NCBI RefSeq assembly: GCF_009766085.1
Contig: NZ_LMUF01000010.1
Coordinates: forward strand, 348,485-412,484
DNA: 64,000 nucleotides
Direction: 5' to 3'
Source: Burkholderia sp. S171
GTDB lineage: Bacteria > Pseudomonadota > Gammaproteobacteria > Burkholderiales > Burkholderiaceae
Shown here one piece after another: positions 16,368-25,266 of this stretch (position 1 is the stretch's first letter; each line of letters begins with the position of its first letter). A program made the position numbers and the translations under genes. The notes beneath the pieces are model-generated. The model was not told the DNA's origin and searched no databases. It saw nothing but the letters and a program-made list of their open reading frames with translations.

Positions 16368-17561
16368 CTACTGCACGGCGCCCTCGCTGCGTAACCGTGC
16401 GACATCGCTCACATTGAAGCCAAGATCAGACAGTACGGAGTCCGTATGTTCCCCGAGCGCCGGCCCCTGCCATCGAACTTCGCCGGGGGTGTCGGAGAGC
16501 TTGGGCACAATGCCGGGCATCTTCACCGACACGCCGCCGGGCAACGCAGCGTCAAGCAACATGTCGCGCGCCTGATAATGCGGGTCCGCCACAATGTCGG
16601 CTACGGAATAGATCCTGCCGGACGGCACTTCCGCTGCTTCGAGCGCGGCGAGCACGTCATCAATCGAATGATGCGTGGTCCACGCGGTGATCGCTTCGTC
16701 CAGATGTGCGCTCTGTGCGGCGCGGCCGTCGTTGCGGGCGAACGCGGGGTCATCGGCGAGATCGGCGCGGCCTATTACGTGCATCAGGCGCTTGAAGATC
16801 GGATCGCTGTTGCCCGCGATCACCACAAAAGCGCCGTCTTCCGTGCGATACGTATTCGACGGCGCGATGCCAGGCAACGCACCGCCGCTGCGTTCGCGGA
16901 CGTGCCCGAGCAAGTCGTATTCGGGGATCAAGCTTTCCATCAGGTTGAAGACGCTTTCCACGAGCGATACATCCACGACTTGCCCCTCGCCCTGCCCGGT
17001 CTTCACGCGCAGGATCGACATCAACGCGCCGATCACCCCGTGCAGCGAAGCCAGCGAGTCGCCGAGACTCACGCCCACGCGTGCCGGTGCGCCATCGACT
17101 TCGCCGGTTGTATAGCGAATCCCGCCCATGGCCTCGCCGATCGCACCGAAGCCCGGACGATCGCGATACGGTCCCGACTGTCCATATCCGGAGATGCGGA
17201 CCATCGTCAGTTTGGGATTGATGGCGTGCAGCACGTCCCAGCCAAGGCCGAGCTTTTCGAGCGCACCGGGACGGAGGTTTTCAATGACGACGTCGGCGTC
17301 CGCAGCGAGACGCTTGACGACATCGACACCGTCCGGTGACTTCAGGTTCACGCACACGGACTTCTTGTTGCGCGACTGCAGATACCACCAGAGCGACGTG
17401 CCCTCGTGCAGCTTTCGCCATTTGCGAAGCGGGTCGCCGTTGCCCGGCGCTTCAATCTTGATGACGTCGGCGCCGAACTCCCCGAGCATGCGGGCGGCGA
17501 ACGGCGCCGCAATCAGCGTGCCGATTTCTATGACGCGAATGCCTGCGAGCGGTCCAGCCAT
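16368..17561 (-). CDS. CaiB/BaiF (class III, formyl-CoA transferase-like) CoA-transferase
   Basis: 397 residues. The N-terminal Rossmann-like half starts GPLAGIRVIEIGTLIAAPFA; ENLRPGALEKLGLGWDVL and ISGYGQSGPYRDRPGF are family blocks; GVSLGDSLASLHG places the catalytic Asp at residue 168, equivalent to Asp169 of formyl-CoA transferase. The enzyme moves CoA between carboxylic acids through an aspartyl-CoA anhydride. GGGAG stands before ATG 17561, preferred to a longer in-frame start. Substrate pair unknown; the neighbouring carrier and LysR gene indicate uptake plus activation of an organic acid. Confidence 0.92.
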   Translation of the reverse strand: MAGPLAGIRVIEIGTLIAAPFAARMLGEFGADVIKIEAPGNGDPLRKWRKLHEGTSLWWYLQSRNKKSVCVNLKSPDGVDVVKRLAADADVVIENLRPGALEKLGLGWDVLHAINPKLTMVRISGYGQSGPYRDRPGFGAIGEAMGGIRYTTGEVDGAPARVGVSLGDSLASLHGVIGALMSILRVKTGQGEGQVVDVSLVESVFNLMESLIPEYDLLGHVRERSGGALPGIAPSNTYRTEDGAFVVIAGNSDPIFKRLMHVIGRADLADDPAFARNDGRAAQSAHLDEAITAWTTHHSIDDVLAALEAAEVPSGRIYSVADIVADPHYQARDMLLDAALPGGVSVKMPGIVPKLSDTPGEVRWQGPALGEHTDSVLSDLGFNVSDVARLRSEGAVQ

Positions 17562-17645
17562 GATGCATGTCTCCCGAAAAACGTAACCTGGAAGACAGCT
17601 TAGGAGCGGGCAGCGCGACCCGTCCAACCGCATTTCGCCAATGAC

Positions 17646-17657
17646 CGTTCGCGAACG
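17646..17657. promoter_or_regulatory. 12-bp palindrome between LysR and CoA-transferase genes
   Basis: CGTTCGCGAACG is perfectly self-complementary and a related half (GGCGAACG) follows at once. It lies 85 bases before the CoA-transferase ATG. A LysR operator is possible but unproven. Confidence 0.35.
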
Positions 17658-17665
17658 GCGAACGC

Positions 17666-18604
17666 TCAGGTACCTTTCTGCCCTTCGTGCTCAATGTGCT
17701 CCACGGCAAGCAGATGATCGAACAGCATCCGGCTGACCGGCGGGAGGCCGGCAACGTCGCGTACCACGACGATCAGATCGCGTTGGCTCCAGGTTTCGTC
17801 GAGCGTGACGGCTGTGAGTCCGAGCGGACGGCCAACGGTGTTGAAGACCTTCAGCGGCAGCACGCTGATGCCCAGACCCGCCTGCACCATGCGGCAAACG
17901 CCATCGAAACCCGGCACCTGGATCCGCAGCCGCATGGGTTTACCCGCCTGCCGTGCGGCCATTTGCGTGCGCAGATTGATAGAGCTGGCCGCATGCAGGC
18001 CGACATAGTCGCTATCCAGCGTTTCGACGAACGTGACCTGCTCGCGGCGCGCGAGCGCATGATCCTCGGGCATCACCACGACCAGCAAGTCATGCCGGTA
18101 GTGCGAGACATCGAGGCCGCGCGTATCGGCTTCGCCTGAGCAGATACCGACGTCGGCGAGGCTGTCGGCTATGCCTTGCACCACGCCACTGCTCGGGCGC
18201 TCTTCCAGGTCGAGCTTGATGCGCTCGTTCATCGAAAAGAATGCGCGCAGGTCTTCGGGCAGGAATTCGACGATGGCCGAGAGGTTCGCCATCATGCGGA
18301 CATAACCGCGCACGCCGGTCGCGTGCTCGGCCAACTCGATGCCAATGTTCTCGACATCGCGCAACACGCGGCGCGCATGATGCAGCAAAGTTTCGCCGGC
18401 CGGCGTGAGCTCCATGCCGCGCGCCCGGCGAACGAACAGCGTCGCTCCCACGGCCTGTTCGAGTTCGAGCAACCGTTTGCTCGCGGCCGATACGGCGATG
18501 GCCTCACGCTCGGCCGCACGGGTGAGCGTGCCCTCCTCGTACACCGCGAGGAAGAGTTGCAAGGTGGTCAGGTCAAGCCGTCTCAACAGGTTTTTGAGTG
18601 CCAT
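17666..18604 (-). CDS. LysR-family transcriptional regulator
   Basis: 312 residues. HTH at about 9-66: LDLTTLQLFLAVYEEGTLTR, then SAASKRLLELEQAVGATLF and ELTPAGETLL. The effector domain (about 92-300) has the usual two lobes. Relatives with this opening regulate adjacent CoA-transferase or oxidoreductase genes. It lies on the same strand just upstream of the CoA-transferase and carrier genes, less usual than the divergent LysR arrangement, so it may be in one operon with them. ATG 18604 begins the typical N-terminus; the longer frame adds 19 unlikely residues. Confidence 0.92.
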   Translation of the reverse strand: MALKNLLRRLDLTTLQLFLAVYEEGTLTRAAEREAIAVSAASKRLLELEQAVGATLFVRRARGMELTPAGETLLHHARRVLRDVENIGIELAEHATGVRGYVRMMANLSAIVEFLPEDLRAFFSMNERIKLDLEERPSSGVVQGIADSLADVGICSGEADTRGLDVSHYRHDLLVVVMPEDHALARREQVTFVETLDSDYVGLHAASSINLRTQMAARQAGKPMRLRIQVPGFDGVCRMVQAGLGISVLPLKVFNTVGRPLGLTAVTLDETWSQRDLIVVVRDVAGLPPVSRMLFDHLLAVEHIEHEGQKGT

Positions 18605-18679
18605 GCGGTGGTTAAGCAAATGAACACAAAAGATGCCCGATGTTACCCGACGCACGCACAACGCATGGCTCCTGCTTTG

Positions 18680-20083
18680 TCACTCTGCCTTTGCTTCGCT
18701 CCAGCCGCCGCCAAGCGAACGGTACAACGCCACTGCTGCCAGCGCGTGTTCACGCCGCGCCTGATTCAGCGCATCCGAGTCCTGCAAATATGCTTCCTGC
18801 GCGGCGAGGACATCGAGGAAACCGCTCGCACCGCCCTTATAAAGTTGCGTGGAGAGGCGCAGCGACTGATCGGAGGATTGCAATGCTTCCTTCAGGCGGT
18901 CAGCCTGCTCCGACGTGCTGACAAGATCGGTACGCGTGTCCTCCACATCTTTCAGCGCTTGCAGCAGGGTCTGCCGCAGACGCAGATCGGACTCGCGCAT
19001 GCGGCTCTGGCTCTGCTCGATACCCGCCGTAATGCGCCCGGCATTGAAAATAGGACTGGTCGCATTGAGCGCGGCGCTGAAGAGGTTGTCGGTGAGCGTG
19101 GGCAAGCCAAGATACGACGACGCGAGCAAACCATCGGTCAGTTGCAGCGAGAACTTCGGATAGCGGTCCGCTTGCGCGACACCCACTTCCGCTGCGCGTT
19201 GCGTGAGCTCGGCGTAGGCGCTGCGGACATCGGGACGGCGCAGCAACGCCTCCGACGGCAGCATCTGCGGCACGGCGCTCGAGGGCGTCGGAATGGTCCC
19301 GGGCGTGGCGAGCACGAGGGTATCGACGGATTCGGGCGTGCGCCCCGAGTACACCGCGATCAGGCTGAGCTGATGCTGGACAGTGGCGTTGGCACGCGGC
19401 AAACGCGCCTGCAACTCGCTCAGCTGGTTCTGTGCGCGGGTGACGTCAAGGCGCGGCGAGAGCCCGTATTGCATGCGTTCTTGCGTCAGGCGCAGCGCAC
19501 GTTCCCGGATCGCGATGTTGTCCTGCAGGATCTTCTGTTCGCTTTGCGCCCAGCGCAGATCCACATATGCCGACGCCGTGTTTGCTGCGAGCGCAAGGCG
19601 AAGTGCATCGACATCATGTTGACGGCCTGTCAATTGCGCCTGTGCCGCCAGCAACTCAAGGCGCTCGCCGCCGAATACGTCGGGCGTCCAGCCGAGCGTT
19701 ACGCCGAAGCCCGCCTGACGAACATAGCCCAGCGGCGGCGGCGTGTTCTGGCGTGCATCGGCCGCCGTGGCAGTCGCGTCGAGTTCCGGCAGAAGCGCCG
19801 CGCGCCGCTGCGTAGTCACGGCCTCGGCCTGCTTCACGCGCTCCAGCGCAGCTTGAACATCCAGGTTCTGGCTCAGTACCGAGCTCACCAGTTCATGCAG
19901 CACGGGGTCGCCGAATTGCTCCCACCATGCGGCGGCATCCACGTTGGCTTGCGGGGCGTCGGCGCTCCAGTTCGCGGGCGCTATCGACTGTACGGTCGAC
20001 GGTAGATCTGCATGGCTCGCGGGTTGCACGGCGCACGCCGCAAGCGTCATGCTTGCTGCCAGTGCCAATAAAATCTTATACAT
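18680..20083 (-). CDS. Outer-membrane efflux lipoprotein, NodT/OprM type
   Basis: 467 residues. A lipoprotein signal (MYKILLALAASMTLAACA) gives lipobox LAAC with the lipidated Cys at 18. Two OEP repeats follow (about 60-260 and 270-460); the first is marked by AAWWEQFGDPVLHELVSSVL, the second by LRRPDVRSAYAELTQRAAEV. It forms a TolC-like trimeric duct. GAGG lies six bases before ATG 20083; a TTG four codons earlier is less likely. It starts eight bases after the EmrB stop and completes the tripartite pump. Confidence 0.94.
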   Translation of the reverse strand: MYKILLALAASMTLAACAVQPASHADLPSTVQSIAPANWSADAPQANVDAAAWWEQFGDPVLHELVSSVLSQNLDVQAALERVKQAEAVTTQRRAALLPELDATATAADARQNTPPPLGYVRQAGFGVTLGWTPDVFGGERLELLAAQAQLTGRQHDVDALRLALAANTASAYVDLRWAQSEQKILQDNIAIRERALRLTQERMQYGLSPRLDVTRAQNQLSELQARLPRANATVQHQLSLIAVYSGRTPESVDTLVLATPGTIPTPSSAVPQMLPSEALLRRPDVRSAYAELTQRAAEVGVAQADRYPKFSLQLTDGLLASSYLGLPTLTDNLFSAALNATSPIFNAGRITAGIEQSQSRMRESDLRLRQTLLQALKDVEDTRTDLVSTSEQADRLKEALQSSDQSLRLSTQLYKGGASGFLDVLAAQEAYLQDSDALNQARREHALAAVALYRSLGGGWSEAKAE

Positions 20084-20091
20084 GGTCGACC

Positions 20092-21666
20092 TCAATGAGC
20101 GTCAGGAGAAGGCGGCGCGGCGCCAATAGGCCGCACGAAAATCACGCTGACTATGCCGACGGCGAAGCACATCGTGAGGACATAGAAGGTGTCGGAGAAG
20201 GTCATCACCAGCGCTTCACGAAACACCAGCGCATGCAGGTTGGCGAGGCCCGCGTTGGTCGCGTTCAGCGCATCGCCGGCTACCGACCCCCAATGCGAAA
20301 ATTGCCTCGATAAGAACGCTTCGGTCTCCGGACTTCCCGTTGTGACGCGCTCGCTGATTCGCAGATAGTGAAAATTCAGCCGGTCGTTGAGCATGGTCGC
20401 GCTGACCGCAATGCCGATCGCGCCGCCGAGATTGCGCATCAGGTTAAACAGGCCGCTCGCTGACTTGAGACGCGATTGCGGCAATGACCCCAGCGCCATT
20501 GTCACGATAGGCGGCACCGCGAACTGCTGGCCAATACCACGCAGCGCCTGCGGCAACAGGAGTTGCTGCCAGCCCCAGTCGTTCGTGAGCGGCACATAGA
20601 AGTAGCAGCCAAGACCAAAACACACGAGGCCAAAAAGCAAACACCAGCGCATATCGACGAGACGGGAAGTAAAGGCATAAGCCCCGAGCGCGAGCAACTG
20701 GAACACGCCCACCGACAACAACGCAATCCCGATCTGCAGCGAATCCAGTTCACGCACGCGGCTGAGGAACAGCGGCGTGAGGAACACCGCGACGAAGATA
20801 CCAATGCCTGTCACGAACGACAGCAAACAGCCGATCGCAAAGTTCCTGACCGCGAGCGCGCGCAGATCGACAACGGGATCTTTTGCAGTGAACGCGTGCA
20901 CGAGAAACAGGAAACCACAGATAGCGGAGATCCATGTGCAGGTGATGATCACGTCGTCGCCGAACCAGTTCTTGCGCGGCCCCTCCTCCAACACATATTC
21001 AAGGCAACCAAGGAAACCCGACATCAACGCGATGCCCAGGTAGTCGCCTTTCTTCAATAACGACAAATCGGGTTCGTCAATATGCACGAACTTCGGCACC
21101 AGGATTGCAACCACCAGCCCCGGCACGAGGTTCAGATAGAACAGCCAGTGCCATGACCATTGCGAGGTGATCCATCCACCGATCACCGGACCGATCGCCG
21201 GGGCGAGCGAAGCGAGCGCGCCGATCGTCGTCGATGCAATCAGCCGTTGCTTGCCGGGGAACAACACGAACGCCGTGGTGAAGACGGTCGGGATCATCGC
21301 GGCGCCGAGCGCACCTTGCAGGCCGCGGAAAATGATCATCGAATTGATGTCCCACGCGAGGCCGCACAGCATGCTCGTGACAGTGAAACCGACTGCGGAA
21401 GCCACGAACAACCAGCGCGTGGAGAACACTTTGGAGAGCCAGCCGGACATCGGGATCACAAGAATTTCCGCGATCAGATATGAGGTCTGGACCCACGAAA
21501 GTTCGTCCTGGCTCGCCGACAAACCGCCGCCAATTTCCCTGAGCGACGACGCCACGATCTGGATGTCCAGCGTCGCCATGAAAAAGCCCAGGCACATCAG
21601 CGCGAACGCGAAAACACGCTGTCTCGTGGGCTGGTCGGCGGGGTTCATCGGAACGGCCGGGCTCAT
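20092..21666 (-). CDS. emrB: EmrB/QacA-type MFS drug exporter (DHA2, 14 helices)
   Basis: 524 residues with 14 predicted helices. Helix 1 ends in ATLDIQIVASSLREIGGGLS (DHA2 motif D1) and motif C is the GALASLAPAIGPVIGGWITS stretch in helix 5. Proton-driven export of hydrophobic drugs across the inner membrane, passed to the fusion protein and outer-membrane duct. Its ATG overlaps the TGA of the emrA-like gene. Symbol by family and operon order; substrates are not known. Confidence 0.93.
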   Translation of the reverse strand: MSPAVPMNPADQPTRQRVFAFALMCLGFFMATLDIQIVASSLREIGGGLSASQDELSWVQTSYLIAEILVIPMSGWLSKVFSTRWLFVASAVGFTVTSMLCGLAWDINSMIIFRGLQGALGAAMIPTVFTTAFVLFPGKQRLIASTTIGALASLAPAIGPVIGGWITSQWSWHWLFYLNLVPGLVVAILVPKFVHIDEPDLSLLKKGDYLGIALMSGFLGCLEYVLEEGPRKNWFGDDVIITCTWISAICGFLFLVHAFTAKDPVVDLRALAVRNFAIGCLLSFVTGIGIFVAVFLTPLFLSRVRELDSLQIGIALLSVGVFQLLALGAYAFTSRLVDMRWCLLFGLVCFGLGCYFYVPLTNDWGWQQLLLPQALRGIGQQFAVPPIVTMALGSLPQSRLKSASGLFNLMRNLGGAIGIAVSATMLNDRLNFHYLRISERVTTGSPETEAFLSRQFSHWGSVAGDALNATNAGLANLHALVFREALVMTFSDTFYVLTMCFAVGIVSVIFVRPIGAAPPSPDAH

Positions 21667-22763
21667 GAACGGCTCGCGCTGTCGAGGTGAACCTTGACCG
21701 TTGCCGAGAGGCCCGCGCGCAGCACGTCCTGCTTGTCCTTCGGTACGTCGAGGTGAATCCGCACCGGTACGCGCTGCACGATCTTCGTGAAGTTGCCGGT
21801 GGCATTCTCAGGCGGCAATACGCTGAAGGTCGCACCGGTCGCCGGCGCAAGGCTTTCCACATGACCTTCAAACGTCCCACTGGATGCATCGAGCGAGACG
21901 TCCACACGATCGCCCACATGCATCTTCTTAAGCTGATCTTCCTTGAAGTTCGCGTCGATCCACAGACCCTCAGTGGGCACGATCGTCAGCAGCGACGCCC
22001 CCGTGTTCGCGAGCATCCCCACCCGCGCCGTGCGATTGCCGACGTAACCGTCCACGGGCGCGCGGATGATCGTGTACTCCACGTTCAGTTCGGCTACGCG
22101 CCGCAACGCTTCAGCGGTCGCGACATGCGCACGCGCGTCGTCGATCTGTGCGGCAAGCACGGCGAGCTGGCGTTGCGAGGCAAGCGCCGCTGCGTTGCTG
22201 TTATCGAGCGTGGCGCGAGCCTTCAGGTAATCCGCGTCGGCACGTTCGACCACCTGATTCGATACCGCTTCGTCCTTGACGAGTTGCCGGTAACGCACCT
22301 GGTCGGACGCACTGCGCGTGACTTCCGCCGCCGATGCCCGCACCTCCGCCTGACTCTGGTTGATCACGGCGGCCTGCAACTGCTGCCTGGCTTCGAGCTC
22401 GGCAACGGCGGCACGTGCGCCCTGTACGTCGGCATCGGCTTGTGCAAGCCTCGCGTCGTAGTCCCGTGAGTCGAGCCGGATCAGCACCTGGTTCGCTTTC
22501 ACGCGCTGGTTGTCGGAGACCAGCAGTTCGGTCACGAAACCATTCACCTTCGGCGCCATCACGGTGACGTTGCCGCCGACATACGCGTCGTCCGTGCTTT
22601 GCACGAAACGCAGCACGGTGAACCAATACGTCGCCGCAGCGGCAATCACGATCACCACGACGATGATCGCGAGCGGCATCCAGCCGATCCGAAAAGGCCG
22701 CCGCGCTCCGCGCTCAGCCGTGGGCGCGGCGGTGGACGGAAGCTGCGTGGAGGGAGTGGTCAT
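21663..22763 (-). CDS. emrA: HlyD/EmrA-type membrane fusion protein
   Basis: 366 residues. A single N-terminal membrane anchor at about 30-49 follows a 28-residue cytoplasmic segment. FVQSTDDAYVGGNVTVMAPK opens the beta-barrel/lipoyl region; a long Ala/Gln-rich coiled-coil hairpin fills about 100-215; YTIIRAPVDGYVGNRTARVG is the second lipoyl half; the barrel closes with VPVRIHLDVP. It links EmrB to the outer-membrane lipoprotein. The gene begins 68 bases after the marR-like gene. Confidence 0.93.
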   Translation of the reverse strand: MTTPSTQLPSTAAPTAERGARRPFRIGWMPLAIIVVVIVIAAAATYWFTVLRFVQSTDDAYVGGNVTVMAPKVNGFVTELLVSDNQRVKANQVLIRLDSRDYDARLAQADADVQGARAAVAELEARQQLQAAVINQSQAEVRASAAEVTRSASDQVRYRQLVKDEAVSNQVVERADADYLKARATLDNSNAAALASQRQLAVLAAQIDDARAHVATAEALRRVAELNVEYTIIRAPVDGYVGNRTARVGMLANTGASLLTIVPTEGLWIDANFKEDQLKKMHVGDRVDVSLDASSGTFEGHVESLAPATGATFSVLPPENATGNFTKIVQRVPVRIHLDVPKDKQDVLRAGLSATVKVHLDSASRS

Positions 22764-22831
22764 CGGTGGATCCTGTTGGTTGCGTCGAATGATTTATGCG
22801 GGCATGCGCGGTGCACGGTCAGGCGCTACGT

Positions 22832-23254
22832 TCATTCGCTGGTCAAGCGGAACAGTTCGCGCCGCAGACGTGCCGCTTGCCGGCGCCCGAACTTCGCCTC
22901 GAATTCTTCTTGTGCTGCCTGCCAGTGCCGCAGGGCCTCGGTTAGCTTGGTCTGGCCGCCTTCAGTCAACGACAACTGCAAACGCCGCTGACACGGGCCG
23001 CCCAACTTCGCCACGACAAACCCGCTGCGCAGCAACGGCTGCAGCCCCCGGACCAGCGTCGTGCGCTCCATCACCATCGCCTGGGCGAGTTCCGCCATCG
23101 TCAGGTCCGGCATGCGCTCAAGCGCCGAGATAATGCTGAATTGCGTCGGCGTGATCTGTACCGCAGACAAATGCCGCTCGTATAACTGAGAGATGTGCCG
23201 CGCAGCTTGGCGAACCGCAAAACAGTCGTCGTGTCTGGGAGGGCGTGTGTGCAT
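22832..23254 (-). CDS. MarR-family repressor of the efflux operon
   Basis: 140 residues. Winged helix-turn-helix at about 35-105: ITPTQFSIISALERMPDLTM, AELAQAMVMERTTLVRGLQP as recognition helix, then the wing LGGPCQRRLQLSLTEGGQ. First gene of the marR-emrA-emrB-outer-membrane operon, as in emrRAB systems, where ligand binding releases the repressor. No ribosome-binding site precedes ATG 23254 (or GTG 23260); the predicted transcript would begin within a few bases of the ATG, so leaderless translation is likely. Two near-identical boxes overlap this promoter. Confidence 0.9.
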   Translation of the reverse strand: MHTRPPRHDDCFAVRQAARHISQLYERHLSAVQITPTQFSIISALERMPDLTMAELAQAMVMERTTLVRGLQPLLRSGFVVAKLGGPCQRRLQLSLTEGGQTKLTEALRHWQAAQEEFEAKFGRRQAARLRRELFRLTSE

Positions 23255-23289
23255 GTGCACAGATTATGTGTGCATATGCACGTAGTCAA
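23249..23289 (-). promoter_or_regulatory. Efflux-operon promoter with two MarR-type operator boxes
   Basis: Minus strand: -35 TTGACT (23284-23289), 15-base spacer, -10 CATAAT (23263-23268). Box GTGCATATGCAC (23270-23281, perfect palindrome) fills the spacer; GTGCATGTGCAC (23249-23260, one base different) covers the start codon region. The boxes are 21 bp apart, two helical turns, so both face the same side of the DNA. Autorepression by the MarR protein is the simplest reading. Confidence 0.7.
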
Positions 23290-23379
23290 CCGTCATTGCG
23301 CACATTTAATTAATGACGAATCGGTCAACAATCGGAAGGAAATCGATACGAAATGAGAATGAAAGCTTGCCCGCCCGGC

Positions 23380-24276
23380 TCAGACTTCGAAGAATTCCGC
23401 CGCGTGTTCAATGAACGCCCGCACCTTGGCCGGCAGTAATGTGCGGCTGCTATACGCCAGCCGGATCTCGATCGCGCCATCGACGATCTCGAAGTCGTCC
23501 AGCAGCGACACCAGCTTGCCGGACGCCAATTCGTCGCGAACCAGCGCAGCAGGCAACACGCCCAGGCCGAAACCCTGCAGCACCAGTTCGCGGTTGAACA
23601 CCGCGTTGTTCGATGTCACGTCAGCCTTCAGCGGCACCGTGATCTGCTCGCCTCCGTCCAGCCGGAACGTCAGCATGGGCTTGCGGATCGACGCATGCAT
23701 GGCGACGAATTCAAGCCCGGCGAGCGCGGACGGATGCACCGGCCGCGGCTTGCCTTCCAGATACCCCGGCGTCACCACAATGACGAGCGGAATGCGCTCG
23801 AGCAGGCGCGTGACGGTGGTGTCGCTGGTCAGCATGAAGGGCAGCACGACACCGAGATCGTAACCGTCCGCCACCAGGTCCACGGGACGCTCGGTCAGCG
23901 TGACGTCGAGTCCGATCAGCGGATATCGACGGCGGAAAGTGGCGATCAACGGGACCAGCCGGTTGACCGTTGCCGTCGTATGCGCGACCAGCCGCAGCAT
24001 GCCGGTCGGATCACTCGTGTGGTCGGACGCCTGAGCCTCCAGCGCGTCGAGTTCATCAAGCACACGTGAGCAGCCCGCGAAGAATTGCTCGGCGGTCTCG
24101 GTCAGCGAGATGTGGCGGGTGGTCCGATGAAAGAGCCTGTTGCCCAGCCGCTGCTCAAGCGTGGCGATGGCGCGCGACACGACCGGCGGCGACACGCCAA
24201 GCAGATCGGCGGCACGCGTGAAACTCTTCGCTTCCACGACCGCGCGGAACACTTTGAGGCTTGTCAGATAGTCCAT
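23380..24276 (-). CDS. LysR-family transcriptional regulator
   Basis: 298 residues. Starts MDYLTSLKVFRAVVEAKSFT with HTH text RAADLLGVSPPVVSRAIATL (about 20-39) and RTTRHISLTETAEQF; this is the CrgA/DsdC-like group common in Burkholderia. The effector domain runs from about 90. AAGGA precedes ATG 24276; the longer frame is rejected. It lies upstream of the marR operon on the same strand and divergent from the IclR gene; its target is unknown. Confidence 0.92.
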   Translation of the reverse strand: MDYLTSLKVFRAVVEAKSFTRAADLLGVSPPVVSRAIATLEQRLGNRLFHRTTRHISLTETAEQFFAGCSRVLDELDALEAQASDHTSDPTGMLRLVAHTTATVNRLVPLIATFRRRYPLIGLDVTLTERPVDLVADGYDLGVVLPFMLTSDTTVTRLLERIPLVIVVTPGYLEGKPRPVHPSALAGLEFVAMHASIRKPMLTFRLDGGEQITVPLKADVTSNNAVFNRELVLQGFGLGVLPAALVRDELASGKLVSLLDDFEIVDGAIEIRLAYSSRTLLPAKVRAFIEHAAEFFEV

Positions 24277-24466
24277 GTCTCGTCCTTGAGGGTGCGGCGC
24301 GGTTAGCTTCAGCCGGCTTTGCAGCCGAGCAACTCCGTCGCGCAACGCCCGGATTCTCCAGCAAGCCGGACCTTTTTGCCGATCATCACGCCGCACTGAA
24401 AGGGAAAATGGCCTCGCCGCGGTCATTTTCTCATCCAGTAAGAATTTATTTCTTTCTTTGAGAATT

Positions 24467-24485
24467 GGCGAGAGAGACTCTCGCC
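24467..24485 (+). promoter_or_regulatory. 8-bp inverted repeat abutting the IclR start codon
   Basis: GGCGAGAG-AGA-CTCTCGCC, perfect, ending at the base before ATG 24486. It contains the only purine-rich stretch that could serve as ribosome-binding site. It could be an operator for IclR autorepression or an RNA hairpin that hides the ribosome site. Confidence 0.6.
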
Positions 24486-25226
24486 ATGAAACAGCCTGCC
24501 GAATCCTCCTCCGTCGTCGATCGCGTCCTTAACGCGCTGACCAGCGTTGCGCGAGCAGGACGACCGATCGGCGCCAAGCAGATCGCATCGGACATTGGTG
24601 CGCCTTTGTCCACTGTGTATCGGCTGCTGGGCTCGCTCAAAGAGTGGGGACTCTTGCAGGAGCATGCAAACTCCGGCCTGTTCGAACCCGGTCCGGCCAG
24701 CGTGCAACTCGCGTGGGGTTTCGACCAGAACGCGCAGCTCGTTACCCAAAGCCGCGACGAAATCCGGGCGCTCGTGCAGCGAACCGGCGAGAGCGTGGGC
24801 TTGCTCGTCCCGATCAACGACGCCGTCGTATGCCTCTCAATGATTGAAAGTGACCAGCCGCTGCGCTGCTCGTTCGCCCGTGGCCGCACGCATCCGCTGA
24901 CACGCGGCGCCTCCGCGAAAGCACTGCTCGCGTTTCTGCCCGAAGCAAGGGCTGATCTCCTGATCGCCGGCAGTGCATCCGATGACGCTGAAAGCGCCGC
25001 CGCGCTACGCGTGCAACTGGACGAGATTCGCCGCCGCCGATTTGCGACGAGCGAGAGCGAAGTCGATATAGGCGTATGGGGCGTGAGCGCCCCGCTTATA
25101 TCCGATGCGGGACGGCTGGAAGGAACCATCACCTTGATGGCGCCGGTGGCTCGCATTGCAGGACGTGAAGCCGAACTCGCGCAGCTCACGCGCGCGGCGG
25201 CAGATCGCATTGGCTACAAGCTTTGA
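24486..25226 (+). CDS. IclR-family transcriptional regulator
   Basis: 246 residues. N-terminal winged HTH (about 10-70): SSVVDRVLNALTSVARAGRP, then AKQIASDIGAPLSTVYRLLG. The C-terminal effector-binding domain includes RGRTHPLTRGASAKALLAFL, the common IclR block. ATG 24486 is chosen over an upstream TTG. The amino-acid ABC importer starts 40 bases after its stop, so the regulator probably controls that importer or is co-transcribed with it. Confidence 0.92.
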   Translation: MKQPAESSSVVDRVLNALTSVARAGRPIGAKQIASDIGAPLSTVYRLLGSLKEWGLLQEHANSGLFEPGPASVQLAWGFDQNAQLVTQSRDEIRALVQRTGESVGLLVPINDAVVCLSMIESDQPLRCSFARGRTHPLTRGASAKALLAFLPEARADLLIAGSASDDAESAAALRVQLDEIRRRRFATSESEVDIGVWGVSAPLISDAGRLEGTITLMAPVARIAGREAELAQLTRAAADRIGYKL

Positions 25227-25266
25227 ACCCTTTTATTTTGTGTCCACGCTATTCAAGGAACCCAGC

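Noticed and set aside
18176..20005. Long plus-strand frame (609 codons) opposite the LysR and outer-membrane efflux genes
   Set aside because: Arg/Gln/His-rich text with no domain; an antisense shadow of high-GC coding sequence. The same applies to 37209-38213, 40148-41326, 45672-46574 and 47649-48698.
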